A stretch of 64,000 nt of DNA from JAWKTM01 sp041399085 (GCA_041399085.1 JAWKTM010000010.1:1-64000); one strand, 5' to 3'; shown: positions 18,462 to 29,436, numbered from the stretch's first letter. Notes: generated by a model from the sequence alone, not told the origin. Program-made: numbers and translations.

Positions 18462-19738
18462 GAAAGCATTCACGACTTCTGTTGGAGGTAAAGTGACCGC
18501 AACAGCATAAAATGCATCTCGGCTCGTCGATGGAATAGCGGAGCCACTGTCCATCTTGTTGATGTCAAGTCGAACCAGCTCATAATAGCACCAGATGATG
18601 TCCTTGCGGTTGGTCTTCTTCTTCCCTTTGTTGAGGAACCAAAGCGTGCAAGGGAGCGTGACCGTATAGAAGAAGTTGGGACCGATGGCGACCATCACAT
18701 CGACGGCGTTGTCCTGTAACACTTCTTGCGAATCTCCATCTCGGACTGACGGGCATCCGCCGCCGAATTCGCCATGACAAAGCCAGCCCGACCGGTCTTG
18801 TTGAGCGAACTATAGAACAACTCGATCCACAGGTAGTTGGCGTTGTCGTTACGTGGCATTCCGAACGGGAAACGGGGGTCGTCCTTGATGCGGTCCTTGT
18901 CCACCTTGTCCACGTTGAACGGCGGATTGGCCATCACGAAGTCGAACTTGCCGAGTCCGTCGTGCAGGTCTTCGTAGTAGCTGTTCCCCAAGCGAATGTC
19001 GCCCGACATCGAGTGGACAGCAAGGTTCATCATGCAAAGCTGACGAGTCTCACCGACACGCTCCTGACCGTAGCAGGAGATTTCCACGGACGGGTTGTTC
19101 TTGTGAGCTTTGATGAACTCCGCACTCTGAGCGAACATACCGCCCGACGCACAAGCAGGATCGAAGATGCGTCCGTGGTACGGCTCGATGATCTCGACGA
19201 TCAGCTTGACCAATGAGGTCGGCGTGAAGAACTCACCACCCCGCTGACCTTCCGCACGGGCGAAGTTGCCAAGGAAGTATTCGTAAATCTTCCCGAACGT
19301 ATCCCCTTCTTCATCGACGGCGATTTGCGAGAAGTTCTTGAGCAGCGAGACAAGGATCGAGTTATCAATCTTGGTGTACGTGCGAGGCAGGACGCCTTTG
19401 AGTTCCTCGTTCTCGGCTTCAACCGCCTTCATCGCTTCGTTAATCGCCTTGCCGATGTTTTCACCTTCCGGCAATGCGAGCAGATGAGAGAACCGAGCGT
19501 TAGGCGGCAGGTACATTACGCCCTTTGCCTGATAGTCTTCCCGGCCGATGGCACGCCTGCGCGAACCCTTGCCTTTCAGTTCCTGCTCGGCAACGGTGAA
19601 TTTGTGGTCAGCGTAACGTAGGAAGATCAGCCCCAATACCGGCGTGGAGTATTCCGACGACCGCAAGTTCGAGTTCGCCCGAAACTCATCGGCCGCGGCC
19701 CACAGCCGTCGTTCTGTATCGGAATGATTGTTTGCCAT
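18462..19738 (-). pseudogene. hsdM: type I DNA methyltransferase HsdM, truncated and fused to HsdS
   Basis: Starts at the ATG at 19738 ([20 protein letters not shown]). The N-terminal helical domain is followed by the SAM site [11 protein letters not shown] and the catalytic motif [10 protein letters not shown] of N6-adenine methylases. Near 18718 one base appears missing; the next frame continues [20 protein letters not shown] and [19 protein letters not shown]. It then changes without a break into [20 protein letters not shown], which belongs to the second half of HsdS. The deletion therefore removed the HsdM C-terminus and most of hsdS. The catalytic core is present, but without a specificity subunit methylation is not expected. 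Confidence 0.83.
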
Positions 19739-19797
19739 GCGATCCCGTGCGTTTCAACTTTTGTAATCAGGGGACGTGCCTCATGGACGCCCGCTTG

Positions 19798-19826
19798 TTG
19801 ACTTAGAAGTGCAACCAGCATACGAT
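19798..19826 (+). promoter_or_regulatory. sigma-70-like promoter for the XRE regulator
   Basis: TTGACT at 19798-19803 and TACGAT at 19821-19826 are separated by exactly 17 bases, a good housekeeping-type pair. The XRE gene starts 24 or 33 bases downstream. It lies in the 110-base gap shared with the divergent hsdM gene, where a self-regulating controller would be expected to bind. Confidence 0.5.
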
Positions 19827-19849
19827 AAGGCCATGTCCCAATCAAGCAG

Positions 19850-20188
19850 GTGAGCGGTATGACCTTCGGCGAAACGATCCGAGACCTCCGACAAAAAAAG
19901 CAACTCACGCTGCGTGATCTGGCAGCGAAGGTAGGTGTTGGGTTCACCTACATCTCGAAGATAGAGAACCACAAGCTGGAAGAAGGCCATAGTCCTTCGG
20001 AGAGGCTAATTCATAAATTGGCGATTGAACTGGACGCCGATGAGGAGCAACTTCTGTTATTGGCTGAGAAGGTGCCAGAGCCGATACGGAAAAGAGTTGT
20101 CGAGCGACCGGATGTGTTTCGCGTGGTTGCCAATTTGAACGACAAGGAGCTGGACGCCCTGATGCAGCAATACGGTGGAAATGGGTAG
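19850..20188 (+). CDS. XRE-family HTH regulator, divergent from hsdM
   Basis: 112 residues from the GTG at 19850, or 109 from the ATG at 19859 (MTFGETIRDLRQKKQLTLRD). Residues 5-65 form an XRE helix-turn-helix: LTLRDLAAKVGVGFTYISKI with ENHKLEEGHSPSERLIHKLA. The C-terminal 40 residues (PEPIRKRVVERPDVFRVVAN) are a short helical tail. Regulators of this kind often control restriction-modification operons or sit in mobile islands. It is intact. Being head to head with hsdM, it probably controls the hsd operon and itself. It ends about 157 bases from the convergent phospholipase gene. Confidence 0.82.
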   Translation: MSGMTFGETIRDLRQKKQLTLRDLAAKVGVGFTYISKIENHKLEEGHSPSERLIHKLAIELDADEEQLLLLAEKVPEPIRKRVVERPDVFRVVANLNDKELDALMQQYGGNG

Positions 20189-20345
20189 AGGGCTAGGCAT
20201 GTACCAGGGGCGTTGCCGACGGTGATTTTGGCCGTGGGGCAATTGCGTGTGGATGTATGCGGCCTACAACGGGCGAGCAGGGCGACGCGCTCGGTATCGT
20301 GTTCGTTCATGGCTCCTGGGTTGGTTGGTCAACGGCCCCGTTTCA

Positions 20346-23300
20346 TCATTTAGGCTTGGGGCGACTTGTGCCGGTGTCTGGCGGTGTGATGTCGTCGGTG
20401 CCTTGGTGCCAGGGGTTGCCTTGCAAGGATTGGGATGCGGCGACTAGTTGAGTCATGACTTGGCTGGCCTTTTCGGCGGCGGTGGGTGGTTCTGGAACGG
20501 TTGGGTCCGCGGTGATGGATGGTTCGGGCGTGATGGGGGTGCGGAGGTTTTGTAGGCGGTCGGCGGACTCGGTAAACCATTGGCAGAGCGTTTCGGTGTT
20601 GATTGCTTTATCGGTCCACAGGTCACGGGCGGGAGGCAGGGCGGAGACTAGCGCGGCGCCGATGCGGTATCCGAGGTGGCGATACGATTCTACTTGGTCA
20701 CGATCGTAGAACTGGTCGCTGGTGGGTTGATGGGGGAACTCGGGGTGTTCGCGGCGATACTGTTGAAGATCGGCGCTCTCGGTCCCCGTGAAACTGGGCT
20801 TTACATAAACCAGCAACCCTTCGGTTTGATCGCGATAGATGATTTTGGCCAGGAAAAAGTGGCTGTTGCAGCAGCGTCCGAGATTGGCGGCCGCTTTGAC
20901 TTCGCTGAACCAAGCTTCGCTTTCGTGAGCCAGATTGAGCGACGCAGTGCTAAAGTCCTCGGCGTTGGAGTTCAGCGACACGAGTCGCACGCCGCCATGA
21001 ATTCGCGCGGTTCGGATTGCACGGCCGAGGTCCGCGAACTCGTGGGACGGATCGTAACCGGCGTCGATTTGGATAATCAGTCGGCAGCGACGCCGCAGGA
21101 GTTGAACCAAGCCCAAATTCTCGCTATTGCCGCCGTCGGTGACGAAACAGTACTGCCGATCACGGGCGCGGCGCCGCAAGCTCAATAACAGCGCCAGCAC
21201 ATTAGGACGCGTGCGCGGCGCACCCCGCGACGGATTGGGGATCCACTGCCCCAGTCGCAGGTTCATGGCCAACATCAACACGGCGACCAACCGATTCGAG
21301 ACTTGTCCAGGGCTGACCGCCGCCCCCGAGATCGCGGTCGCTTCGGCCAAATCCATCCGATTGTTTTCGCCGCGAATCCATCCTTCATACTGTTCCGTGG
21401 GGACATAGCCAGTGAGTTGGGAACCACAGTAACATTGTGAGAACAGAAAGCTGTCGACCGAGCGAAACTCGGGCTCTTGCCCGGCGGCGAAAGATTGCCC
21501 CGCCGAGACATGTTCGTTGCCAGCGGAATCCAACAACAGGCCCGTCGAGGCGGACAGGAGATGGTAGGGAGCTCCGAAATCCGTGGTGTTCATTTCGGAC
21601 AGAGCGGGGCTTTCCACCTTATTGCGATGCGGCACGATGAAGGCTTTGACCAACCGCGTGCGATAGTAGCGATGCATTGACGTGGCGTTGGCGTCGACCC
21701 ACATGCCAACAAACACGAAGACTAACAATGCGCCAGCCAGCCACCCGAATCGTGCGACTTGGTCGTGACCGATGACGGTGCGTCGTTGCACGACCGATCG
21801 CGGTTGAAAGATGTTACTGTAGCGGTCCTCCAGCAACAGCACGTTGAATTCAAATACCTTTTCCGGAGACCAACGAGCGATGTTTTGAGTGGCGGCTTCC
21901 TGTTCGTAAGTCTGTAGAAGCGCGATGCGTTTCTTGAGGGCAGCTTGTTTTCGATCTTGCGAGGCATTGGAGGGCGATTCGTCCGCGGCGCTGGGCTTCG
22001 GCATCGTCAACAGTTGTTGCGCCAAGCTGAGCCGCGCTGTCTCATATTTTGTTTGCGGAGTCAGCGAACGATTCGGTCCGCTTGCAACCGCCGCCGCAAG
22101 GGCCACGGGATTGGATGATGTATCGCCATCTGTCGAGTTAACAACGGCCTCATAGGTCGCGACGGTTTCGGGATGGCACAGTACATCGAGATTAAGGATT
22201 TCGGTCAGCTCTTGTTGCAGTCGGCGCTGAAGAACTCGCAGATCGTGCAGGTGGCGAGCTTCATTGTCACCATCGTGAATGGACAGCATGTGGGCTGCGA
22301 TCACAATGTTATTGCGAAGCGTACGATGAACCGCATCCCATTGCGATTCGTATCGGTCGAGTCCATGAAACCGATTCTGCGTAAGGTATAAGCCTCATGG
22401 AACTTCGCGGATTGCGATCAACAGCTTCCAGCGCGGGGATTCTCAGTTCGTCCCTGGGGCTGAATTTGTCCTCCGTAACTTGGGTGAACAAAAGCGACTC
22501 GACTTGGCTGGGGTCGGCATCACTATTAGCCATGCGAAACTCGCCCCGGTTGGCTACGTAATCCGCCAATTGCCAGGTCGACTGACCGTTCAAAGTGAAG
22601 CTGTCGTCCTGAATGGCTTTTCGCAGATCGTTGCGGAATGTGGTCGCCTGATCGATGGCTTCCTGTTGTTGTTCTGAAGTCAGATGGCTCAATACGCCGG
22701 GCGTATTCTCGGCAACTTGGTAGTAGCGGTCACGGATAAACTGATCGGCGGTTGGTGGCAGTTCGGGCTCCACACCCAGTCGTTTAACTCCATCGACGAC
22801 GGACGAGGTGAATGCTTGCAAGGCATTGTTGCCTTTCGGCGTCGAGGGCAATTTGGGTAGGGCGAAAACCGTTGTTTCGGATGCCGCCGACTCAGGAGGC
22901 CAGAGCATTGAAACTAAATTCTCATACCCGTTTGGCGTGGAACGAATGTCCGCGAAGCTAAGCTCGCGTGCGGGATGATCGTGGTAGCCTGAGATGTTCT
23001 CTTGTCCCAAGTATCCAATGACTAACAACGGAACGCCGACGAGCGCGGCGGTCGAGGCGATCCCGAAGGTCACCTTTTCCCACCATTGTTTGTTTCGCTT
23101 CATGCCGCTTTGAATCAGGCGCGCGGGGCCAGAAATGGCAGGAGGCCGCCGATGGTGAGTCCAGTGATCGTGGCGAACAGGCTATTGCCGGGCCGCCAGG
23201 GATTGGTGTACTCGGGCCCAACCAAGTTCCAAAGCTCACGTCGCCGTTGCCGTGCAACAGAGCGAGGCCAATGAGCACCGACGAGGTCATCAATAGCAGA

Positions 23301-24022
23301 AAGTATCGAGCATATTTCCCCGGCGCTTCGGCGCCCCGACGCCAGTAGGACACTACCCAAGCCGCGACCCAACATACAAAAAAGATGAGGAAGGGCCAGA
23401 AGGGTGTGATTAAGTCGGAAGGGGTCTTGAATAGAAAGATGTGATCGCGAAAACTCTCCAAATCGAGACACCGCCAAAGCAGCGCAACCACGGCGGCGAC
23501 GGCTACAAGGAGTGAGAATAGGGCCACGTTGATAAAGAACAAACCGATGAGATACTTGTTCAGCAGTTCCCAGGCGTCGAACAAGAATTGTCCACCGTAG
23601 ATAAACCGTTGAACGTCGGGCGGTTGTTTACCGTCGCCTTCGCGCGGAAGGAATGGGCAATTGTCGCGGTCGATCCGCTGACGGTTGCGGACGACGTAGG
23701 ATGTGAGATAGCTGCCGATATAGCCTCCGCCGGAGACGGTCGAGAGATAATCAACGAATCGCCAGAGTCCGCTTTGGAACAGGGCTTGGATGACGCCTAG
23801 ACCGAAACAAGCTGATCGCAATCCGCCGCCGGAGATGGCTAGGCCCACGATATCGCTGGACGCGTGCGGCGCGGTCGGTGTTCGAAGTTCGGCGTGGTCG
23901 GCCGCGATTTCCGGTGGTGCTTGAGGCGGAGCGAGGTCCATCTTCTCGCGGCGCGTTTCCAGCTTTTTGAATTCGTCGCTAATCACGTCAAAAATGGGCG
24001 TTGTAGCCGGGGCGTTGCGCAT
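20346..24022 (-). pseudogene. very large membrane patatin-like phospholipase, three frameshifts
   Basis: From the ATG at 24022 (MRNAPATTPIFDVISDEFKK) to a stop at 20346, about 1225 codons. Patatin features: oxyanion loop GLAISGGGLRSACFGLGVIQ near residue 95, the nucleophile Ser in YLSTVSGGGYIGSYL, and far downstream the Asp in FVTDGGNSENLGLVQLLRRR with LIIQIDAGYDPSHEF. Between them lie several membrane helices (YLIGLFFINVALFSLLVAVA, FLIFFVCWVAAWVVSYW, GIASTAALVGVPLLVIG, GALLVFVFVGMWV). One-base shifts near 23240, 23120 and 22385 interrupt the frame; each junction reads naturally after one frame change. The enzyme would hydrolyse lipid acyl chains at the membrane. It neighbours the restriction island but has no cyclase partner. 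If the shifts are consensus errors the gene is intact. Confidence 0.78.
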
Positions 24023-24213
24023 AGCCGTTCTCCGCACAAATCGTCGCTGGCATAAAAGAATGTCGTGTGGTGGCCCCTCTCTCAGAAATGAACGTATCAG
24101 GGTCGACTTGCGCAATCAAGTAGCGACGTGTGGATTCCCGCATTAATTTCCGCAGCGCGGTCGGTCGGTCCGTGGGTGCGGAGGTCGCCGACTGGCGAGT
24201 TTGGCGGCAGGCG

Positions 24214-25080
24214 TCAATTCGCTTGGTCGCGGGTGGCTGCGGGGAGGAAGCGGACGAGGTCGCTGGCGATCAGCGAAGTTTGGCCGAGTTGTTCGGCGGC
24301 TAGATCGCCGGCTCGGCCGTGAAGGTAGACGCCCAGCCGGGCTGCGTCGTAGGGCGAAAACTGTTGCGCCAGAAGCGTGGCGATCAGCCCCGTGAGCACA
24401 TCACCCGAACCGCCGGTGGCCATGCCTGGATTGCCGGTGGCGTTGTGATATTGGTCGCTACCGTTGGTGACCAATGTGCGGTGGCCTTTCAGCACGATCG
24501 TGACTCCGCATTGCCGAGCCAGCTCGACGGCTTGCCGCTGTTGCTGGTCCAAATCGGCCGCTTGATCGCCGGTCAGTCGCCGGAATTCGCCGGGGTGGGG
24601 CGTGAGCACTCGCGGTCCGCCCGGTGAGGCGAGTGCGTCGCGATGAGCGGACAGGGCGTTGAGCGCGTCGGCGTCGAACACGATCGGCAGCGACAGGGTT
24701 TGGTACATCCAGACGATTAAGCCGTCCAGCGATTCGCTGCGTCCGAGTCCTGGGCCGCATCCGATCGACGTTTGGGAGGCGGCGAGGTCTTCGATCGCCT
24801 GGCGGGCGTCACCGTGGATGCGGCCGGTGTCGTCGTGCGGCAGACCGATGGTCATGTACGACGGCTCGAAGGCGGCGACCGTATCCAGGCAGCAGTCGGC
24901 CGAGGCGATTTTGACCAGCCCCGCTCCGGCTCGCAAAGCCGCCATGCCGGCCAGCGCGGCCGCGCCGGACATGCCGCGCGAACCGCCGATGATGAGGACG
25001 CGTCCGAAGTCGCCTTTGTGGCTTTCCGGATCCCGCGTGGGCAGGCGGGGAAAGTCGTCGGGCAGCGAGGCGGCGTTCAT
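24214..25080 (-). CDS. nnrD: ADP/ATP-dependent NAD(P)H-hydrate dehydratase
   Basis: 288 residues from the ATG at 25080. The ribokinase-like fold motifs are all visible: KGDFGRVLIIGGSRGMSGAA, the GCGPGLGRSE loop, LPIVFDADALNAL, PRVLTPHPGEFRRL, TIVLKGHRTLVTN and the catalytic NPGMATGGSGDVLTGLIATL. It dehydrates the damaged cofactor NAD(P)HX back to NAD(P)H. The epimerase domain (NnrE/YjeF N-terminal half) is absent, so this is the single-domain form and an epimerase must be encoded elsewhere. Intact. Confidence 0.93.
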   Translation of the reverse strand: MNAASLPDDFPRLPTRDPESHKGDFGRVLIIGGSRGMSGAAALAGMAALRAGAGLVKIASADCCLDTVAAFEPSYMTIGLPHDDTGRIHGDARQAIEDLAASQTSIGCGPGLGRSESLDGLIVWMYQTLSLPIVFDADALNALSAHRDALASPGGPRVLTPHPGEFRRLTGDQAADLDQQQRQAVELARQCGVTIVLKGHRTLVTNGSDQYHNATGNPGMATGGSGDVLTGLIATLLAQQFSPYDAARLGVYLHGRAGDLAAEQLGQTSLIASDLVRFLPAATRDQAN

Positions 25081-25352
25081 GGGGCGGCGTCCGTGGATTG
25101 GCGTGGCGTAGGTATGCGCCGCGAGGCGAGATTAGGGGTTGGGTTGCGGTTGTGAGACGATTGGGGTCGCAAACATCATGTGAGATTTGAGATGTATGAG
25201 AATAGTTGTGAGAGCGTTTTTTGGTATGAGAAGAGTTAAGGGGCGATGGGGAGTCTTGTAGCGGTAGAGCGCGAGCCGCTTCAGGTTTTGCATTACCGGA
25301 GCGCGCCCTGCCGCTATGTGTGTATTACCGGAGGGCTTGCGCCCTGCCGCTT
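25081..25352. repeat. intergenic region with a BIME-like pair of REP elements
   Basis: AGCGGTAGAGCGCG (from 25259) faces CGCGCCCTGCCGCTA (ending 25315), giving a long imperfect hairpin. A further copy, ATTACCGGAGGGCTTGCGCC followed by CTGCCGCTT, lies at 25324-25352. The core is the inverse of the repeat at 8.8 kb. The last copy abuts the larB stop region, so it may also act as a transcription attenuator or end for that gene. Nothing else is recognised in this gap. Confidence 0.65.
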
Positions 25353-26138
25353 TTATGGGGTTCTTCGGCTGGCGATTAGGCCGGCGACGTAGGCGCCTTT
25401 GAAGCCGGCGTCGATGTTGACCACCGTGACGTTCGACGCGCAGCTATTGAGCATTCCCAGCAACGCGGCGACTCCGCCGAAGCTGGCGCCGTAGCCGACG
25501 CTGGTCGGTACGCCGATGACGGGGCAATCGACATAGCCGCCGACAACGCTGGGCAGGGCAGCTTCCATGCCGGCCACGACGACCACCACGTCGACCGACC
25601 GGAGTGTTTCGACATGTCGCGGCAAGCGGTGTGGCCCGGCGACGCCCACATCGTGGATCATCGTGACGTTTATGCCCATCCAATCCAGCGTCTCGCGAGC
25701 TTCTTCGGCCACGGGCAAATCGCTGGTACCGGCCGTGACAATGGCGACTCGGCCCTTCGTGATCGCGGCGGTCGTTGCCGGTGTGGACGCGGAAGCCGGT
25801 TGGTCGCCGAGCAGGCGGAACGTGCGGCCTTGTTCGTTGTAGCGGGCTTCGGGGAAGGTTTGCCGTAGCGCGGCGGCTTTCTCGGACGTCACGCGCGTGA
25901 CCAGCACTTCGGCCGTTGTTTCGCGCAGGCGCTCGATGATCCGCGTCAGCGACTCGACCGACTTTCCTTCGCCAAACACCACTTCGGGAAAACCACAGCG
26001 GCGGGCGCGATCGAGGTCGAGCGTCGTATCGCTCAACTCGGCCACTCGCCCGGCTAACAGGCGATCGGCAAAATCGCCCGTCGACAAGGTTCCCGCCAGT
26101 AATTGCCGTGCCAGTTCATCTATTTCGTTGCGTTTCAT
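25353..26138 (-). CDS. larB: LarB-like pyridinium-3,5-biscarboxylate synthase (AIR carboxylase-like)
   Basis: About 261 residues from the ATG at 26138 ([20 protein letters not shown]). The N-terminal LarB helix region contains DLDRARRCGFPEVVFGEGKS. The C-terminal PurE-like domain contains RVAIVTAGTSDLPVAEEA, GVAGPHRL, VVVVAGMEAALPSVVGGYV, GVPTSVGYGASFGGVAALLG and CASNVTVVNIDAGFKGAYVA. LarB makes the first intermediate of the nickel-pincer cofactor of lactate racemase-type enzymes. LarC and LarE are not next to it. The start lies 23 bases inside the ATPase gene, so the two are translationally coupled. Confidence 0.9.
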   Translation of the reverse strand: MKRNEIDELARQLLAGTLSTGDFADRLLAGRVAELSDTTLDLDRARRCGFPEVVFGEGKSVESLTRIIERLRETTAEVLVTRVTSEKAAALRQTFPEARYNEQGRTFRLLGDQPASASTPATTAAITKGRVAIVTAGTSDLPVAEEARETLDWMGINVTMIHDVGVAGPHRLPRHVETLRSVDVVVVVAGMEAALPSVVGGYVDCPVIGVPTSVGYGASFGGVAALLGMLNSCASNVTVVNIDAGFKGAYVAGLIASRRTP

Positions 26139-28878
26139 GAGGTTTATGGTAGCGGCGGAGCCAGAGTTTTTGCAGTTCCACGGCCCAGAACACGACGGTG
26201 CTGAGCAACAGGCAAACACCGAGTTCCCACAACGACAGCGGCGCGGTGTGGAACACGTCCTGGAGCGGCGGAAGATACACGACCATCATTTGCAAACCGA
26301 ACGTCAACAGCACGGATCCCAGCATGGCTTTGTTGGACAACAGACCGACTCGGAACAACGAGTCGGTCGACGTGCGAATCGCCAGGGCGTTGCCCATTTG
26401 CGATAACGTGAGCACGGTGAATACGAGTGTGCGCCACTGCCGCGTGGATTCCGCATCGGTTTGCCATTGGAAGTATCCCATGGCCAGCGAGACGACGCCC
26501 ATCAGCAGTCCGATCCAGACGATGTCGACCGCCATGCGGCGATCGAAAATGTGCTCGCGCGGCGGATGGGGCGGCCGGTTCATCGTGCCGCGCTCGGCCG
26601 GTTCGACGGCCAGCGCCAAACCGGGCAAACCATCCGTGACGAGATTGATCCACAGGATTTGCAGCGGCAATAACGGCAACGGCATGCCGAACAACGGCCC
26701 CAATAACATCACGGCGACTTCGCCCGCGTTGCTGGTCATCGTGTATTTCACGAACTTGCGGATGTTGTCGTAGACGATGCGGCCTTCTTCCACGGCGTTC
26801 ACAATCGTGGCGAAGTTGTCGTCGAGCAGCACCATTTGGGCTGCTTCCTTCGACACGTCGGTGCCGATCTTGCCCATCGCCACGCCGATATGCGATTGCT
26901 TCAGCGCCGGCGCGTCGTTCACTCCATCGCCGGTCATCGCCACGATGTGCCCTTGGTTTTGCAGCGCGCGAACGATGTGCAGCTTGTCTTTCGGAGCGAC
27001 CCGCGCGTACACCGACACGTCACCCACGACCGGTTCCAAATCCGTCACGCCCATGTCGGTCAGCTCGCGTCCGGTCATGGCTTCTCGATCGTCGGCGATG
27101 CCGAGGCTGCGCGCGATGTGCATGGCGGTCAGCGGATGATCGCCCGTAATCATCACGGGACGAATCCCCGCCGTGCGGCAACGAGCGACCGCTTCTTCCA
27201 CTTCGGCACGCGGCGGATCGAGCATCCCCAGCAAGCCGACGAAGATCATTTCCGACTCGACCGATTCGTCGAACGGCGAGGCTTGGATATCGTCCACGGG
27301 CCGAAAGGCGACGGCCAGCACGCGCATGCCGCCGGCCGCCAGTTCGTCGTTGGCCGTGCGAATCTGTTCGAGCCGGTCATCGTCCAGCGTCCGCGGCCCG
27401 CTGTCTTCCCACACGTATTGGCAGCAGTCCAGTACGGCGTCGGTGGCTCCTTTGAGAAAGGCGACGCCATCGGCCGCGTTGAGTTCGGCCAGCGGCTGGC
27501 GGACGCGACGCAGCACCTCTCCGGAAACGTCGGCCGGGGCTTCGTCGTCTGAAAAGTTCAAGCGATGCACGGTCGTCATTCGCTTGCGCTCGGAATCGAA
27601 CGGCACTTCGCCCACGCGGGGCAGCAACGCGTCCAGCTCGGGCTTCGTCAGACCCTGTTTGGCCGCGACCACAACCAAGGCCACTTCGGTCGGATCGCCC
27701 ACGGCGTGCGGAGTTTCGCGAGGCGAATCGGAATCAAGCTGCGCGTCGTTGCAGATGGCTCCGCCGGCCAGCAGCAGCGTTAACGCCAGCGGCTCGTCGA
27801 CGATCTCTTCCAACGCTTCGTTATCGAATCGCTGGCCAGCAATCTGCAGCGTGGTGACCGTCATGCGGTTTTCGGTCAGCGTCCCGGTCTTGTCCGAGCA
27901 GATGACCGTGACCGAACCGAGCGTCTCGACAGCCGGCAATTTTCGAATCAACGCTTGGCGTCGAAACATCCGCCGAGCTCCCAAAGCCAGCGCCACGGTG
28001 GCGATGGCCGGTAGACCTTCGGGCACAACGGCCACCGCGAGGCTGAGCGCCGTGAGCAACATCAGCTTCGGATCCTCGCCGCGAATCACGCCGAACACGA
28101 ACACGATGGCCACGATCCCCAGGGCGAAGAGCGCCAGTGTGCGGCCCAATTGGGCGAGCCGCCGTTGCAACGGTGTCGGCTCGGCTTCGACCGATTGCAG
28201 CGAGCGGGCGATGTGCCCGAGCTGCGTATCCATGCCGATTTCGGTCACGATCGCTTCGCCGTGCCCATAGGTGACGACCGTTCCCATGTAGGCCATGTTG
28301 TGGCGATCGGCAATTGGCAACTCGTCGGTGTCGAGCGGCGGCGTGTGTTTTTCGACCGGGTGCGATTCGCCGGTCAGGGCCGCTTCGTCGATCTTGAGGT
28401 TGACGGACTCCAGCAGCCGGCAATCGGCCGGTATGAAGTTGCCCACTTCGATCAAGATGATGTCGCCGGGAACCAGTTGCCGCGACGGCGTCTCATGCAG
28501 TTGCCCATCGCGACGCACTCTTACGTTGGGAACGGCCAGCTTTTTTAATGCGGCCATCGCCCGCTCGGCCCGATAGTCTTGAGCGAATCCCAACGCGGCA
28601 TTCAGCACAATAATGGCCATGATCGCGATGGCGTCGGTGTATTCGGCCAGGAACCACGAGACGGCCGCGGCCACGAACAGCATGATGACCATCGCGCCGC
28701 TGAGTTGTTCCCACAGAATCCGCCAAGGCGATCGGCCGCCCGTTTCGGTCAATTCATTCGGGCCGTGCTTGGTTTGCCTTGCTTGGACTTCGGCAGTCGA
28801 CAGACCTCGGTGGCGGTTCGAGCCGAGTTGATCGACGGCGGCCTCGCCTTCCACTTGATGCCACTCGGTCACGCGCAC
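26116..28878 (-). CDS. P-type calcium-transporting ATPase (type II)
   Basis: About 920 residues from the GTG at 28878 ([20 protein letters not shown]); a GTG two codons later is an alternative. The domain order is standard: N-terminal cation_ATPase_N ([18 protein letters not shown]), actuator with [14 protein letters not shown], membrane segment with VPEGLPA, phosphorylation site [15 protein letters not shown], and hinge [20 protein letters not shown], then a C-terminal membrane domain ending near residue 900. PEGLP and overall length place it with SERCA/PMR1-like pumps, exporting Ca2+ (or Mn2+) with ATP. The end overlaps larB; the upstream gene ends 23 bases before the start, so three genes probably form one operon. 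Confidence 0.92.
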   Translation of the reverse strand: MRVTEWHQVEGEAAVDQLGSNRHRGLSTAEVQARQTKHGPNELTETGGRSPWRILWEQLSGAMVIMLFVAAAVSWFLAEYTDAIAIMAIIVLNAALGFAQDYRAERAMAALKKLAVPNVRVRRDGQLHETPSRQLVPGDIILIEVGNFIPADCRLLESVNLKIDEAALTGESHPVEKHTPPLDTDELPIADRHNMAYMGTVVTYGHGEAIVTEIGMDTQLGHIARSLQSVEAEPTPLQRRLAQLGRTLALFALGIVAIVFVFGVIRGEDPKLMLLTALSLAVAVVPEGLPAIATVALALGARRMFRRQALIRKLPAVETLGSVTVICSDKTGTLTENRMTVTTLQIAGQRFDNEALEEIVDEPLALTLLLAGGAICNDAQLDSDSPRETPHAVGDPTEVALVVVAAKQGLTKPELDALLPRVGEVPFDSERKRMTTVHRLNFSDDEAPADVSGEVLRRVRQPLAELNAADGVAFLKGATDAVLDCCQYVWEDSGPRTLDDDRLEQIRTANDELAAGGMRVLAVAFRPVDDIQASPFDESVESEMIFVGLLGMLDPPRAEVEEAVARCRTAGIRPVMITGDHPLTAMHIARSLGIADDREAMTGRELTDMGVTDLEPVVGDVSVYARVAPKDKLHIVRALQNQGHIVAMTGDGVNDAPALKQSHIGVAMGKIGTDVSKEAAQMVLLDDNFATIVNAVEEGRIVYDNIRKFVKYTMTSNAGEVAVMLLGPLFGMPLPLLPLQILWINLVTDGLPGLALAVEPAERGTMNRPPHPPREHIFDRRMAVDIVWIGLLMGVVSLAMGYFQWQTDAESTRQWRTLVFTVLTLSQMGNALAIRTSTDSLFRVGLLSNKAMLGSVLLTFGLQMMVVYLPPLQDVFHTAPLSLWELGVCLLLSTVVFWAVELQKLWLRRYHKPHETQRNR

Positions 28879-28901
28879 TGCCTTTGCGATAGACGCTCGC
28901 C

Positions 28902-29378
28902 TCAGAGATACATGCCGAGAAAGCCGCCGGTTTCTTCGACGTTCTGCTGGAGCGCCTCGATTCGCTGCCGAGTTTGTTCCAAATCGCCAGCTTCGATATA
29001 CCGGTCGAACTCGACGGCCACACTGTGCGCCACGGTTTCCTCCAGCCATCGCACAATCGGCTCGTTCAACCAATCGCATGTTTCGCGAACCAATTCCACG
29101 TGCAAATCGCAGCGGTCGGTCGAACGATCATCGGACGTGGTAAGCAGCGTGCCTTCGAAACGAAATTCGAGCATCCCGCGCGATTCGTCGTTCGTCAGAT
29201 GATAGACGCACCGCGCGTTGTGCAAGTAATACGTGTTGTGCGATCCGTGCTTTTCCAAAGCCGCTTTCACACGTTCGCAGAAGGCCCGGTATTTGGGCGA
29301 TGCGTCGAGCGGTATATCCAGCCGTCCGACGCTGCGCAGCGGTAAACAATCGAACGCGATTTCAACCCAGCGATTCAT
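28902..29378 (-). CDS. conserved hypothetical protein upstream of the Ca-ATPase
   Basis: 158 residues from the ATG at 29378 (MNRWVEIAFDCLPLRSVGRL); an upstream start adds an Arg-rich leader and is less likely. It is soluble and acidic, with an alpha/beta N-terminal half (HNTYYLHNARCVYHLTNDES, GMLEFRFEGTLLTTSDD) and a long C-terminal helix (DRYIEAGDLEQTRQRIEALQ) that could form a coiled coil. No family is recognised. It is followed 23 bases later by the Ca-ATPase gene, so the genes are likely co-expressed. Planctomycetes carry similar proteins, but no function is suggested. Confidence 0.65.
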   Translation of the reverse strand: MNRWVEIAFDCLPLRSVGRLDIPLDASPKYRAFCERVKAALEKHGSHNTYYLHNARCVYHLTNDESRGMLEFRFEGTLLTTSDDRSTDRCDLHVELVRETCDWLNEPIVRWLEETVAHSVAVEFDRYIEAGDLEQTRQRIEALQQNVEETGGFLGMYL

Positions 29379-29436
29379 GACTTGGCATCCATTCGGTCGG
29401 CCGCGGCGAGCATTCCGTTGCGGCCCAACAAGCACG

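Noticed and set aside
20247..20451. Short plus-strand ORFs after the XRE gene
   Set aside because: No start context or similarity, and they overlap the end of the phospholipase gene.
20346..24022. CBASS effector (CapV) assignment for the patatin gene
   Set aside because: No CD-NTase, Cap2/Cap3 or other signalling gene is adjacent, and the protein is far larger than CapV.
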